A stretch of DNA of 64,000 nucleotides, from the NCBI RefSeq assembly GCF_015864945.1, contig NZ_JADYWF010000003.1:62001-126000 (forward strand). The letters run 5' to 3'. Each line of letters begins with the position of its first letter. Position 1 is the first letter of the stretch. The notes under the pieces are model-generated. The model saw only the letters and a list, made by a program, of their open reading frames with translations, searched no databases and was not told where the DNA came from. The translations under genes and the position numbers were made by a program. The stretch is from Salinibacterium sp. NG253. Its GTDB lineage: Bacteria; Actinomycetota; Actinomycetes; Actinomycetales; Microbacteriaceae. This document shows positions 8,365 to 18,591 of the stretch, piece by piece.

Positions 8365-8457
8365 ATGGACAGTGAAATCAGCAACCGGCAGCGGGAAAGT
8401 CTTCTTCACGAGCACGCCGACCGTCTCGGTATGACGATGACGATGGCGAAGGCATGA
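8365..8457 (+). CDS. Small ORF of 30 codons between hom and thrB
   Basis: ATG at 8365 follows the hom stop by 3 nt, with AAGGA at 8351-8355 about 9 nt upstream. The frame encodes a charged 30-residue peptide (start MDSEISNRQRESLL, end GMTMTMAKA). Its TGA overlaps the thrB ATG in the same ATGA pattern used by the flanking genes. It may be a real small protein, a translational coupler that feeds ribosomes into thrB, or a scrap left after loss of thrC. It is not enriched in Thr or Ile, so a classical attenuation leader is unlikely. No known family recognised. Confidence 0.45.
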   Translation: MDSEISNRQRESLLHEHADRLGMTMTMAKA

Positions 8458-9392
8458 CCTCGCTCGTCGGTCGCAGTGTCGTCGTGCGTGTGCCGGCGAC
8501 TTCGGCCAACCTTGGCCCGGGGTTCGACACGCTGGGGCTCGCGCTCTCGCACTATGACGAGTTGATCGTCACTGCGGTCGAGGGCTCTGGCGTCACGATT
8601 GATGTCGCGGGTGTTGGCGCCGGAATTGTCGCGACCGATGAGTCAAACCTCGTGATTCAGGCGATTCAGCACTGCTTTACACACTTCGGGCAGACCATGC
8701 CGGCACTGCACGTGTCGGCGACCAATGTCATCCCGCACGGTGGGGGACTTGGTTCGTCTGCTGCGGCAATCGTTTCGGGCGTCATGGCGGCCAAGGGGTT
8801 GCTTGAGGGCATCGTCGAGATGGATGCCGCAATCCTCCTCGTGCTCGCAACAGAACTTGAGGGGCACCCCGATAACGTCGCGCCTGCCCTTTTGGGTGGC
8901 CTCACGATCGCGTGGACCACCGACTCGGGGCCGCAGGCCAAGAAGCTGATGGTGCACCGTGGAGTGTCACCGCTTGTTCTTGTGCCCGACTTCCGGGTTT
9001 CGACGGCGCATGCGCGCAGTTTGCAACCGGATGCCGTGCCCTACGCCGACGCTGTCTACAACGTTTCGCGGGCTGCGCTCCTCATCGCGGCACTGACGCA
9101 GAGCCCTGAAGTGTTGCTCGAAGCCACCGGCGATCGCCTGCATCAGGACTACCGTGCTGCAGCGATGCCGCAGACCACAGAGCTGATCCGGATGCTGCGC
9201 TCGCACGGCCATGCTGCGGTTGTTTCCGGTGCCGGGCCCTCGGTTCTGGTGCTGGCTGATGACCCCGCGAGGCGTCTCGAGGCCGCGGCTCTCGTGCAGG
9301 AGCACGCCGCAACGCCGTGGGAGAGCCTCCTCTTAGCCGTGGACTTCAAAGGTGCTACAGTGAATGAGCACCAGGTAGAAGCTACGGCGTAG
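8454..9392 (+). CDS. thrB: Homoserine kinase
   Basis: 312-residue GHMP-family kinase that phosphorylates homoserine with ATP. The early substrate motif VPATSANLGPGFDTLG (13-28) and the ATP loop PHGGGLGSSAAA (94-105) are intact. The C-terminal GHMP motif AVVSGAGPSVLVL is also present. Length normal. ATG overlaps the stop of the 30-codon frame. Threonine synthase, needed for the next step, is not adjacent in this window. Confidence 0.96.
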   Translation: MTSLVGRSVVVRVPATSANLGPGFDTLGLALSHYDELIVTAVEGSGVTIDVAGVGAGIVATDESNLVIQAIQHCFTHFGQTMPALHVSATNVIPHGGGLGSSAAAIVSGVMAAKGLLEGIVEMDAAILLVLATELEGHPDNVAPALLGGLTIAWTTDSGPQAKKLMVHRGVSPLVLVPDFRVSTAHARSLQPDAVPYADAVYNVSRAALLIAALTQSPEVLLEATGDRLHQDYRAAAMPQTTELIRMLRSHGHAAVVSGAGPSVLVLADDPARRLEAAALVQEHAATPWESLLLAVDFKGATVNEHQVEATA

Positions 9393-9503
9393 TCGTAGCC
9401 TCCCGGTCGCACTTCACCCGTCGTATCCCCGAATTTAGATTCCTGCGCATCCGCGCAGACATCGGTGAGCGACTAGCTCTCCACCAAGGAAATCAATCTT
9501 GGC

Positions 9504-9520
9504 TGGGGAAAGGAACCCCA
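9504..9520 (+). promoter_or_regulatory. Hairpin that places the rho ribosome-binding site in its loop
   Basis: TGGGG (9504-9508) and CCCCA (9516-9520) pair around the loop AAAGGAA, which is the Shine-Dalgarno of rho (GTG at 9525). Just upstream CCAAG/CTTGG and TGCGC/GCGCA can also form short stems, so the roughly 130-nt rho leader looks structured. Presenting or hiding the ribosome site this way could tune rho translation. The role is inferred. Confidence 0.4.
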
Positions 9521-9524
9521 AGTA

Positions 9525-11756
9525 GTGACTGACGTCAACAACCACGCATCAAGCGTGGATTCCCGTGCCGCGCTGAGCGCGTTGCGACTGCCCGAGCTTC
9601 AAGCTATGGCGGCCGAACGCGGCATCACCGGTACTTCCAAACTTCGCAAAGGAGATCTCGTGGACGCAATTAACGAGAAGAACAACAGCAACACCGCATC
9701 AACCCCACCCACCGAGGCTGCAGCAGCTCCTGCACGCAAGCGCGCTTCGCGCCGTGTCACGAGCACTGACGGTGCCGCCATCGCTGGCACCGAGAGCCCC
9801 GCTGGCGCTCCTCAGGTAGACAAGAGCGCTTCATCGTCGAAGGAATCAGCTGCTCTGGCACCTGCCGCCGACGGTGCAGCAGACAAGCCGAAGACGGCTC
9901 CTCGCAAGAAGAAGACTGACGCTGCAGTTGCTCCCGAGTCGGATGCCGCAGCAAGCACCACCGCATCCAGCAGCGCAGCAGCATCCACCGATGCTCCCGC
10001 AGCCGACGCAGCCCCCAAGCGCAACCGTCGCAGCTCCAGCCGTAGCGCTGCACCTGCGGACGCATCGAGCGACGAGACCGCCGCTTCGGCCGACGTGAAG
10101 TCGGCCGACGTGAAGTCGACCGATGTGAAGTCGACCGACAACGACGGCAAGGCTGCCAAGGGCGGCAACAAGAACGACAACCGCAACAACAACAAGAGTG
10201 ACAAGGGCAGCAACAACGCCGATAACTCTGACAAGAACTCCGACGACAAGAACAGCGGTTCTGACAAGAACAGCGGTTCTGACAGCAACGACGACAACGA
10301 TTCCGACAACGAGTCGGGTTCGGGCCGTGGCCGCAACCGCAACCGCAGCCGCAATGGCAGCAGCCAAAACGGTGAAGGGTCTGGTCGCCAGAACAACAAC
10401 CGCCGCCAGAACAACAACAGCGATGGCAGCAACGCTGAGGGCAACCGCAACGGCAACAACAACGGCGGAAACAACCGCAACAACGATGACTCGCGCGGCG
10501 GTGACGTTGACTCCGAGCGCGGTGGACGCGGTCGTTACCGTGACCGCAAGCGTGGCCGTGGAAACATGGGCGACGACTTCGAGCCCGAGATCACCGACGA
10601 TGACGTACTGATCCCGGTTGCCGGCATCCTCGACGTTCTCGACAACTACGCTTTCGTCCGCACCACTGGTTACCTTCCCGGTAACAGCGACGTGTACGTG
10701 TCACTTGGCCAGGTCAAGAAATACAACCTCCGCAAGGGTGACGCCGTTGTTGGCGCTATTCGCCAGCCGCGTGAGGGTGATAACAGCCAGGGCCGCCAGA
10801 AGTACAACGCGATTGTGCGCATCGACTCGATCAACGGTCTTCCCGTTGAAGAGGCTGCGAACCGCGTTGAATTCGGCAAGCTCACGCCGCTGTACCCGCA
10901 GGAGCGTTTGCGTCTCGAGACCGAGCCGACCATGTTGTCGACTCGCATCATCGACCTCGCTGCTCCGATCGGCAAGGGCCAGCGCGGACTGATCGTCTCG
11001 CCGCCCAAGGCAGGCAAGACGCAGATTCTTCAGGCCATCGCGAACGCGATCTCCAAGAACAACCCCGAGGTTCACCTCATGGTTGTTCTCGTTGACGAAC
11101 GCCCGGAAGAAGTTACAGACATGCAGCGCACCGTCAAGGGCGAAGTTATTGCCTCGACCTTCGACCGCCCCGCTGAAGACCACACCACCGTTGCCGAATT
11201 GGCTATCGAGCGCGCTAAGCGTCTCGTCGAACTGGGTCACGACGTAGTCGTACTGCTCGACTCGATCACGCGCCTCGGCCGTGCCTACAACCTGACTGCA
11301 CCGGCCTCGGGTCGCGTTCTTTCCGGTGGCGTCGACTCCGCAGCGCTGTACCCGCCGAAGCGTTTCTTCGGTGCGGCTCGCAACGTTGAAGAGGGCGGCT
11401 CGCTCACCATCATCGCTACCGCGCTCGTCGAGACCGGTTCGAAGATGGACGAGGTTATCTTCGAAGAGTTCAAGGGCACTGGCAACATGGAACTGCGTCT
11501 GTCGCGCCAGCTGGCTGACAAGCGCATCTTCCCCGCGGTCGACTTCAATGCATCCGGAACACGTCGCGAAGAGATGCTTCTCGGTGCCGACGAAGTCAAG
11601 GTCACCTGGAACTTGCGTCGTGCCCTTGCTGGTCTCGACCAGCAGGCTGCGCTCGAGATCGTGTTGAATAAGCTGAAGGAGACGCAGTCGAACGTTGAGT
11701 TCCTCATGCAGATCCAGAAGTCACTTCCTTCCACTAACGGCACAAAAGAGGACTAA
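9525..11756 (+). CDS. rho: Transcription termination factor Rho with large low-complexity insertion
   Basis: 743 residues against about 420 in E. coli. The N-terminal Rho_N (SAP-like) helices span about 15-50. A disordered insertion of roughly 290 residues follows: Ala/Ser/Lys-rich first, then Asn/Asp/Ser/Gly/Arg-rich with repeats such as DKNSGS. The RNA-binding OB fold (about 360-430) and the hexameric RecA-like ATPase come next, with Walker A PPKAGKTQ near 493 and the Q/R-loop region intact. Such insertions are known in actinobacterial Rho and bind RNA. GTG start. prfA follows after 2 nt; the rpmE gene found here in M. tuberculosis is absent. Confidence 0.96.
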   Translation: MTDVNNHASSVDSRAALSALRLPELQAMAAERGITGTSKLRKGDLVDAINEKNNSNTASTPPTEAAAAPARKRASRRVTSTDGAAIAGTESPAGAPQVDKSASSSKESAALAPAADGAADKPKTAPRKKKTDAAVAPESDAAASTTASSSAAASTDAPAADAAPKRNRRSSSRSAAPADASSDETAASADVKSADVKSTDVKSTDNDGKAAKGGNKNDNRNNNKSDKGSNNADNSDKNSDDKNSGSDKNSGSDSNDDNDSDNESGSGRGRNRNRSRNGSSQNGEGSGRQNNNRRQNNNSDGSNAEGNRNGNNNGGNNRNNDDSRGGDVDSERGGRGRYRDRKRGRGNMGDDFEPEITDDDVLIPVAGILDVLDNYAFVRTTGYLPGNSDVYVSLGQVKKYNLRKGDAVVGAIRQPREGDNSQGRQKYNAIVRIDSINGLPVEEAANRVEFGKLTPLYPQERLRLETEPTMLSTRIIDLAAPIGKGQRGLIVSPPKAGKTQILQAIANAISKNNPEVHLMVVLVDERPEEVTDMQRTVKGEVIASTFDRPAEDHTTVAELAIERAKRLVELGHDVVVLLDSITRLGRAYNLTAPASGRVLSGGVDSAALYPPKRFFGAARNVEEGGSLTIIATALVETGSKMDEVIFEEFKGTGNMELRLSRQLADKRIFPAVDFNASGTRREEMLLGADEVKVTWNLRRALAGLDQQAALEIVLNKLKETQSNVEFLMQIQKSLPSTNGTKED

Positions 11757-11758
11757 CT

Positions 11759-12838
11759 ATGTTCGAGTCAGTACAGTCGCTGCTGACCGAGCATGGGGAG
11801 CTCGAAGGTCAGCTAGCTGACCCCGAGCTCCACTCAGACCCGGTCCGCTCGAAGAAAGTCAACCGACGTTACGCCGAGTTGTCGCGCATTGTTGCGGCGT
11901 ACCATAACTGGCGTCAGTTGACGGATGACCTTGCGGCAGCCACCGAAATGGCTGACGAAGATGAGTCATTCGCTGCAGAGATCCCCGGGCTCACCGAGAC
12001 TCTCGAGGCTGCTCAAGAGAAGCTTCGTCGCATTCTGATTCCGCGTGACCCCAACGATTCCCGTGACGTGATCATGGAAATCAAAATGGGGGAGGGCGGC
12101 GCCGAATCGGCGCTCTTCGCTGGCGACCTGCTGCGCATGTACTTGCACTATGCAGAGTCCAAGAAATGGAAGACCGAGATCATCGAGCAGACCTCGAGCG
12201 ACCTCGGTGGCATCAAAGATGTGCAGTTGGCTGTCAAGGGCAACTCGAGCGATCCCGCTGAGGGCGTCTGGGCACACTTGAAGTACGAGGGGGGAGTGCA
12301 CCGCGTTCAGCGTGTGCCCGCCACCGAGTCTCAAGGTCGCATCCACACCTCTGCTGCTGGTGTGCTCGTGTTCCCGGAGGTCGACGAACCTGAAGAGGTT
12401 GAGATCAGCCAGAACGATCTCAAGATCGACGTCTACCGTTCCTCGGGTCCCGGTGGTCAGTCGGTGAACACCACTGACTCCGCTGTTCGTATTACTCACC
12501 TTCCGACCGGCATCGTCGTGGCTATGCAGAACGAGAAATCGCAACTGCAAAACCGCGAAGCCGGTATGCGAGTGCTGCGTGCCCGCATCTTGGCTCGCTA
12601 CCAAGAAGAAGCGGATGCCGAGGCGAGTGAGTACCGCAAGAGCCAGATCCGCACGATGGATCGCTCGGAGCGCATTCGCACGTATAACTTCCCCGAGAAT
12701 CGTATTGCGGATCATCGCACCGGGTACAAGGCCTACAACCTTGACCAGGCGATCAACGGCGCTCTCGAGCCTGTCATTCAGTCGTGCATCATGGCCGATG
12801 AAGAGGCTCGTTTGGCTGCAGTGGGAAACGACTCCTGA
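11759..12838 (+). CDS. prfA: Peptide chain release factor 1
   Basis: 359 residues, full length. It reads UAA and UAG and triggers peptidyl-tRNA hydrolysis. The stop-codon selectivity motif is PAT (in [10 protein letters not shown], near 187). The catalytic GGQ lies in [16 protein letters not shown] near 231. Its glutamine is the substrate of PrmC, encoded 8 nt downstream. The ATG at 11759 is 2 nt after the rho stop, so the three genes form one unit. Confidence 0.97.
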   Translation: MFESVQSLLTEHGELEGQLADPELHSDPVRSKKVNRRYAELSRIVAAYHNWRQLTDDLAAATEMADEDESFAAEIPGLTETLEAAQEKLRRILIPRDPNDSRDVIMEIKMGEGGAESALFAGDLLRMYLHYAESKKWKTEIIEQTSSDLGGIKDVQLAVKGNSSDPAEGVWAHLKYEGGVHRVQRVPATESQGRIHTSAAGVLVFPEVDEPEEVEISQNDLKIDVYRSSGPGGQSVNTTDSAVRITHLPTGIVVAMQNEKSQLQNREAGMRVLRARILARYQEEADAEASEYRKSQIRTMDRSERIRTYNFPENRIADHRTGYKAYNLDQAINGALEPVIQSCIMADEEARLAAVGNDS

Positions 12839-12846
12839 GCGAGGCA

Positions 12847-13719
12847 ATGACTGTCGAGCACAACATCAGTGTCGCTGACCTTGTAGGCAGCGGCACTGAA
12901 TTGTTGGGTGCTGCGGGAGTTCCGTCTCCGACGGTCGATGCGGAACTGCTGGTCGCTCACGTGCTCGAGTTGAGCCGCGGCGAATTGCGGGTTCGCGTGG
13001 TCACCGGTGCGCTGGTGCCCCCTGCGGCAGAAGCTACCGTTCGCGAACTCTTTGCCCGCCGTGCTGCCCGCGAACCGTTGCAGCACATCACTGGTATCGC
13101 GCCGTTCCGCAATCTTGAATTGCGTGTTGGCCCCGGCGTCTTTGTGCCGCGGCCCGAAACAGAAACTGTCGTGCAGTTCGCGATCGATGCCCTCACTCTC
13201 AGCGCAACTCCTGAGCCGATCGGTGTCGATCTTGGCACCGGAAGTGGCGCGATTGCACTCTCGATGGCCACCGAGGTGCCGCGCGCTCGTATTTATGCGG
13301 TCGAGTTGTCACCGGACGCGATGCCGTACACAAGCGAGAACTTTCGTCGCTATGGCGCCGATAACGCGACGCTCATCAACGCCGATCTGGGGGACGCTTT
13401 TCCCGAGCTCAACGGCACCGTTGACGTGGTCATTTCGAACCCGCCGTACATCCCGGCGGCCGCAATCCCGCGCGATATCGAAGTGCAACTCCACGACCCC
13501 GCTCTGGCGCTCTACGGCGGAGAAGACGGCATGGATGTCGTACGCCGCGTCTCAACGACGGCTCGCCGTCTGTTACACCAGGGTGGCACTCTCGTGCTCG
13601 AGCACGGCGAGGAGCAAGCTCCGGCATTGGCCGCGCTGCTCACGGCGGACGGCTGGAACGCCGTAGCTCACCACAAAGACCTCCTCGGCCGCGACCGCGC
13701 CACTACAGCGCTGCTGTAA
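12847..13719 (+). CDS. prmC: Release factor glutamine methyltransferase PrmC
   Basis: 290 residues. Uses S-adenosylmethionine to methylate the Gln of the release-factor GGQ motif. The N-terminal helical domain spans about 1-80. The SAM-binding motif DLGTGSGAIALSMA lies near 125, and the catalytic NPPY is at about 198-201 (VISNPPYIP). It is coupled to prfA, its substrate gene, as in most bacteria. It converges with the HAD gene downstream across a 50-nt gap with no clear terminator. Confidence 0.95.
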   Translation: MTVEHNISVADLVGSGTELLGAAGVPSPTVDAELLVAHVLELSRGELRVRVVTGALVPPAAEATVRELFARRAAREPLQHITGIAPFRNLELRVGPGVFVPRPETETVVQFAIDALTLSATPEPIGVDLGTGSGAIALSMATEVPRARIYAVELSPDAMPYTSENFRRYGADNATLINADLGDAFPELNGTVDVVISNPPYIPAAAIPRDIEVQLHDPALALYGGEDGMDVVRRVSTTARRLLHQGGTLVLEHGEEQAPALAALLTADGWNAVAHHKDLLGRDRATTALL

Positions 13720-13769
13720 CGACGGGGTTTCGCCGGGTCTAGTGCCCGCAGCGCGAGTGCAGAGGCGCT

Positions 13770-14384
13770 CTAGGCCCGAGCAGCCGCAAACTCTTCAATC
13801 GCCCGGTGCAGTTCTGCTCCGCTGCGAAAGTGGTGGCCGGTGATGCCGAGGGATTCGGCGCCCGCCACGTTCTCGGCTAAATCGTCAGCGAAGAACGCGT
13901 CGTGGGCTTCCACGCCGTACGCCTCCAACGTGCGCTCGAACACGATCGGATCTGGCTTCCGGGCGCCGTAGAAACTCGATGTGCGCAAGTGGGTGCCGAA
14001 AATATCGACAAGCTCGGGAGCGACCACGGGAAGGTTATCTCCGAGCAGTGATCCGTTGTTGGTGAGCAGGGTCGCTTGGCCCAGTTCTGACGCGTGTCGG
14101 GCAGCGGCGAGCGAATCGGGCCACGCTGTCATCGCATTGGATCGAATCTCTAGCCAGCGCTCGACATCCACGCTGTGGCCGATCGCTTCTTCAAAGGCCG
14201 CGAGGTACTCTTCGCCGGTCGGATACAGCCCTGCTTCGGCACCAAATTCGCCATCGTCGTGCCACCAGAGGCGTCGCAATTCGAGAAAACTGCGGCCGGT
14301 TAGCTCGCTGAGAGCGGCCATTCGTGCACGCCAGTCGTACTCATAGAGCACGTCATCCATGTCAAAGATGAAAAGCAGCGTCAT
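13770..14384 (-). CDS. HAD-superfamily hydrolase
   Basis: 204 residues. Motif I is FIFDMDDVLY, with the nucleophile D8 and acid/base D10. Motif II (TLLTNNGSL) lies mid-protein, motif III is the Lys of GARKPDPIVFE, and motif IV is FFADDLAENV. The helical cap between motifs I and II suggests a subclass-I small-molecule phosphatase, as in HAD-IA proteins. Substrate unknown. It lies on the opposite strand to the conserved block and diverges from the Sua5 gene, so it is probably a separate unit. Confidence 0.85.
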   Translation of the reverse strand: MTLLFIFDMDDVLYEYDWRARMAALSELTGRSFLELRRLWWHDDGEFGAEAGLYPTGEEYLAAFEEAIGHSVDVERWLEIRSNAMTAWPDSLAAARHASELGQATLLTNNGSLLGDNLPVVAPELVDIFGTHLRTSSFYGARKPDPIVFERTLEAYGVEAHDAFFADDLAENVAGAESLGITGHHFRSGAELHRAIEEFAAARA

Positions 14385-14452
14385 TGTTGGCCATCGCTAT
14401 CTGTTAGTCGTGATCAGTCTTTCACTGTTTCGCCCGGTACCATGTTGGGGAC

Positions 14453-15109
14453 ATGGATGACCTTTTTGATTGTGCCGACGAAGCGCAGCTCTTGACCGGC
14501 ATGCGACTCGCTCGCGTGGCTATTGGCCGCGGCGATCTCGTTGTGATCCCTACTGACACTGTTTACGGGGTGGCTGCTGATGCTTTCCAGCCCGAGGCGG
14601 TGCAGAAGCTGATTGATGCCAAGGGGCGCACGAGGCAGTCTCCTCCGCCGGTGTTGATCCCGGGCATCCCCACCCTTGATGCGCTTGCCGCCCAGGTCCC
14701 TGACGAGGTTCGCGAACTGGTTGCCGAGTTTTGGCCCGGTGGCCTCACGATCATTCTTCCAGCGCAGCCTTCGCTGATCTGGGATCTCGGCGAAACTCAG
14801 GGCACAGTGGCGTTGCGGATGCCGTCGAGCCGTATTGCTCTCGAACTGTTGTCAGAGACGGGTCCGCTTGCGGTCTCGAGCGCTAACAGCACGGGTCTGC
14901 CGGCGGCACGCTCGGCGGCCGCGGCAAAGGAGATGCTGGGGGAGTCGGTTTCGGTCTACCTCGACGATGGCGAGGGCGGCGAGCTCGCTTCAACGATCGT
15001 GGATGCTACGGGTTTGCTTGTCGACGGCGGCAAGCTGCGCATCGTGCGTGAGGGCGTCATTTCGGCCGACGCCATTCGCGATCTGATCGGGGCCGATCGG
15101 TGCGAATAG
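14453..15109 (+). CDS. L-threonylcarbamoyladenylate synthase (Sua5/YrdC/YwlC)
   Basis: 218 residues. Makes threonylcarbamoyl-AMP from threonine, bicarbonate and ATP for the t6A37 modification of ANN-decoding tRNAs. The YrdC signature VVIPTDTVYGVAADAF lies at about 29-44, followed by KGRTRQSPPPVLI, FWPGGLTIIL and the SSANSTGLPAARS loop. There is no C-terminal Sua5 domain, so this is the short TsaC/YwlC form. TACCAT lies 9 nt before the ATG as a possible -10. It overlaps the next gene by 10 nt. The prfA-prmC-ywlC-wecA-atp order is shared with mycobacteria. Confidence 0.93.
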   Translation: MDDLFDCADEAQLLTGMRLARVAIGRGDLVVIPTDTVYGVAADAFQPEAVQKLIDAKGRTRQSPPPVLIPGIPTLDALAAQVPDEVRELVAEFWPGGLTIILPAQPSLIWDLGETQGTVALRMPSSRIALELLSETGPLAVSSANSTGLPAARSAAAAKEMLGESVSVYLDDGEGGELASTIVDATGLLVDGGKLRIVREGVISADAIRDLIGADRCE

Positions 15110-16332
15110 TTTTTTACTTCCTCATTGCGGGTATCGCCGCAATGGTCACCTATGCCTTGTCGCTAGTTGTGCTCAAAATGAGCCTCAAGTACAAGCTGTA
15201 TCCGCAGGTTCGCCAGCGTGATGTGCACACGACTCCGACACCACGACTCGGTGGTGTGGCGATGTTCTTCGGAATTGTCGTCGCTTTCGCGGTGGCGTCG
15301 AGCTTCGACAACTTTTCTTTGATTTTCGACGAGCCAAGCAAAGTGTTTGGTTTGCTCGGTGGAGCTCTCATTGTCGTGGTGATTGGCGTTGCTGACGATA
15401 TTTGGGATCTCGATTGGCTCACCAAGTTGGCTGGCCAGATCATCGCGGCTTTTGTCGTCGCGTGGCCCGGCGTGCAGCTTTCTACGCTCCCTATCGGGGG
15501 CAAGACGATCGTGTCGCCCCATATCTCGATCATCATTACTATTTTCGCGATAGTTCTCGTGATGAACGCGGTGAACTTCATCGACGGTCTCGACGGCCTT
15601 GTTGCGGGCGTCGCGATCATCGCGAGCAGTGTTTTCTTTGTGTATGCCTATCTATTGCAGGGGCAAGCGCAAACGGAATACTTCAACTTGGCGTCCCTCG
15701 CGACAGCGATTTTGATCGGTGCCTGCGTCGGGCTGCTTCCCGTTAACTTCCATCCTGCCAAGATGTTCATGGGCGACTCCGGTGCTCTACTTGTCGGACT
15801 CGTGATGGCGGCGTCTGCAATCTCCGTCACGGGCCAAGTGGACAACACAGAATTGGCTCAGCCTGACCAATTCACGCTCAGTTTCTTGCCGGCCTTCATC
15901 CCGATCCTTCTCCCGGTTGCAGTCTTAGTGATCCCGTTGTTAGATTTTGGGCTTGCCATCTTGCGACGGCTCCGGGCAGGTAAATCGCCCTTCACTGCAG
16001 ACCGCAAACATTTGCATCACCGCCTGCTCGACATGGGCCACTCCCACCTGCACGCTGTTCTCATCCTGTACAGCTGGACGTTTGTGGCCTCGGTCGGCGT
16101 TCTCGCCTTCACCTTCGTGCCGTGGCGGTGGGCGGCGCTCATGTTCGTCGTCGGTCTCGCTGGCTGTGCAGCTCTCACGCTCGCACCTCTTAGTCGTCGC
16201 AAGTCGCGTGAGGCTGCTGCGCAGCGCCTCGCGGCGGAGCAAGAGTCTCTCGACGATGCACGATATGACGGTCTGGATGCCGCATCTAACGACAGTTCGA
16301 CCCAGCACAACACAAAGGAACCCACCGAATGA
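15100..16332 (+). CDS. Undecaprenyl-phosphate GlcNAc-1-phosphate transferase-like (WecA/MraY family)
   Basis: 410 residues with about ten membrane helices. Catalytic signatures of the polyprenyl-phosphate sugar-1-phosphate transferases are present: GVADDIWDLDW (the DDxxD-type Mg site), NAVNFIDGLDGL, and the cytosolic loop KMFMGDSGALLVG, followed by a His-rich loop (KHLHHRLLD) typical of WecA rather than MraY. It would attach a sugar phosphate to the lipid carrier to begin wall polymer synthesis. The C-terminus is a charged tail. GTG start within the preceding gene. It overlaps the next gene by 4 nt. Confidence 0.9.
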   Translation: MRIVFYFLIAGIAAMVTYALSLVVLKMSLKYKLYPQVRQRDVHTTPTPRLGGVAMFFGIVVAFAVASSFDNFSLIFDEPSKVFGLLGGALIVVVIGVADDIWDLDWLTKLAGQIIAAFVVAWPGVQLSTLPIGGKTIVSPHISIIITIFAIVLVMNAVNFIDGLDGLVAGVAIIASSVFFVYAYLLQGQAQTEYFNLASLATAILIGACVGLLPVNFHPAKMFMGDSGALLVGLVMAASAISVTGQVDNTELAQPDQFTLSFLPAFIPILLPVAVLVIPLLDFGLAILRRLRAGKSPFTADRKHLHHRLLDMGHSHLHAVLILYSWTFVASVGVLAFTFVPWRWAALMFVVGLAGCAALTLAPLSRRKSREAAAQRLAAEQESLDDARYDGLDAASNDSSTQHNTKEPTE

Positions 16333-16778
16333 AGTCCTCCGCAATTCTCGGCCGCGCGATCGCCTACGGGGCAATCTTGACCGTCAGCATCGCTGTGGTC
16401 GGCTCCATCGTGGGGTACCTCGTCGCAGACACCTCCGGGCTGATCAGTGCCTTGATCGGCGCTGGGCTCACGGCCCTCTTTATGGCGCTTACTGCCGGCA
16501 GTATCGTTGTCGCGTCGCGGGCAACCGGGGGCGATTCATCGAGCACCATTTTCTTCGCGATCGTTCTGGGCGCGTGGCTGATCAAGTTCGTCTTGTTCAT
16601 CGCCATCTTGGTTGTGCTGCGCGGCCAGCCGTTCCTGGAGCCTGTCGTATTCTTCTTCTCGATCCTCGCGGCGGTGCTCGGTAGCCTCATCGTCGACGTG
16701 CTGGCGTTCGTTCGTGCGCGGGAAAGTTACGTGCCCGGAGTGCAGTTGCCAGGTGAAGATACCTCGACGTCAAACTAA
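16329..16778 (+). CDS. AtpI-like four-helix membrane protein upstream of atpB
   Basis: 149 residues with four hydrophobic segments (about 13-35, 38-60, 76-96, 100-125) and a short polar tail. Its place between a wecA-type gene and atpB is that of the conserved membrane protein Rv1303 in M. tuberculosis, the AtpI/UncI position of ATP synthase operons, where such proteins help c-ring assembly or ion supply. Sequence similarity is too weak for a firm family name; the call rests on topology and position. Confidence 0.6.
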   Translation: MKSSAILGRAIAYGAILTVSIAVVGSIVGYLVADTSGLISALIGAGLTALFMALTAGSIVVASRATGGDSSSTIFFAIVLGAWLIKFVLFIAILVVLRGQPFLEPVVFFFSILAAVLGSLIVDVLAFVRARESYVPGVQLPGEDTSTSN

Positions 16779-16897
16779 TCTGGCGGATTCGCCCGCAGAT
16801 TCGTCGTGAGCGTAATTCTCTTGATAGAGTTAGTTCCTGTTACAACCCCCCAATTTTCATCGCCGCGTAGTTACACGCCCCGATTCTGGAGACAGCG

Positions 16898-17999
<1,102 letters not shown>

Positions 18000-18027
18000 T
18001 TACTAACAACTGATTGAGGAGGCTGGG

Positions 18028-18591
18028 ATGCTTAGCGCACTACTGGCTGCTGCAGAAGACACTGAGGCTGATGTAATCAACCCGCTTCTTCCCGCAGATT
18101 ACGACATCATTTGGTCGTTGGTTTGCTTCGCGATCATCTTGTTCTTCTTCTGGAAGAAGTTCCTTCCTGCACTGACGAAGACGCTGGATGCTCGTGCTGA
18201 GGCCATCGAAGGTGGCATCAAGAAGGCTGAGATTGCTCAGGCTGAAGCCGCTGAGGCTCTTGAGCAGTACAAGACGCAACTCGCCGAGGGGCGTGCCGAG
18301 GCCGCGAAGATTCGCGAACAGGCACGACTTGAGGGCACCGAGATCGTCAACGAGCTCAAAGAGCAGGCAACGGTTGAGGCCGCTCGCATCACTGCGAACG
18401 CGCAAGCCACGATCGAAGCAGAGCGCCAAGCAGCTCTCGTTTCGCTCCGCAGCGAAGTTGGCTCAATGGCCATCGACCTCGCATCGGGCGTTATCGGGCA
18501 GAGCTTGACGGACGACAAGAAGTCCTCCGCACTCGTCGACCAGTTCCTGGCTGACCTTGAGGCTTCAGAGAAGGCGAAGGCGAAGAAGTAA
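18028..18591 (+). CDS. atpF: ATP synthase F0 subunit b
   Basis: 187 residues. One membrane helix (about 28-48, SLVCFAIILFFFWKK) is followed by a long, charged, Ala/Glu/Lys-rich coiled coil that forms the peripheral stalk. RBS GAGGAGG. The last base of its TAA is the first base of the atpH ATG, so the two stalk subunits are coupled. Confidence 0.95.
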   Translation: MLSALLAAAEDTEADVINPLLPADYDIIWSLVCFAIILFFFWKKFLPALTKTLDARAEAIEGGIKKAEIAQAEAAEALEQYKTQLAEGRAEAAKIREQARLEGTEIVNELKEQATVEAARITANAQATIEAERQAALVSLRSEVGSMAIDLASGVIGQSLTDDKKSSALVDQFLADLEASEKAKAKK

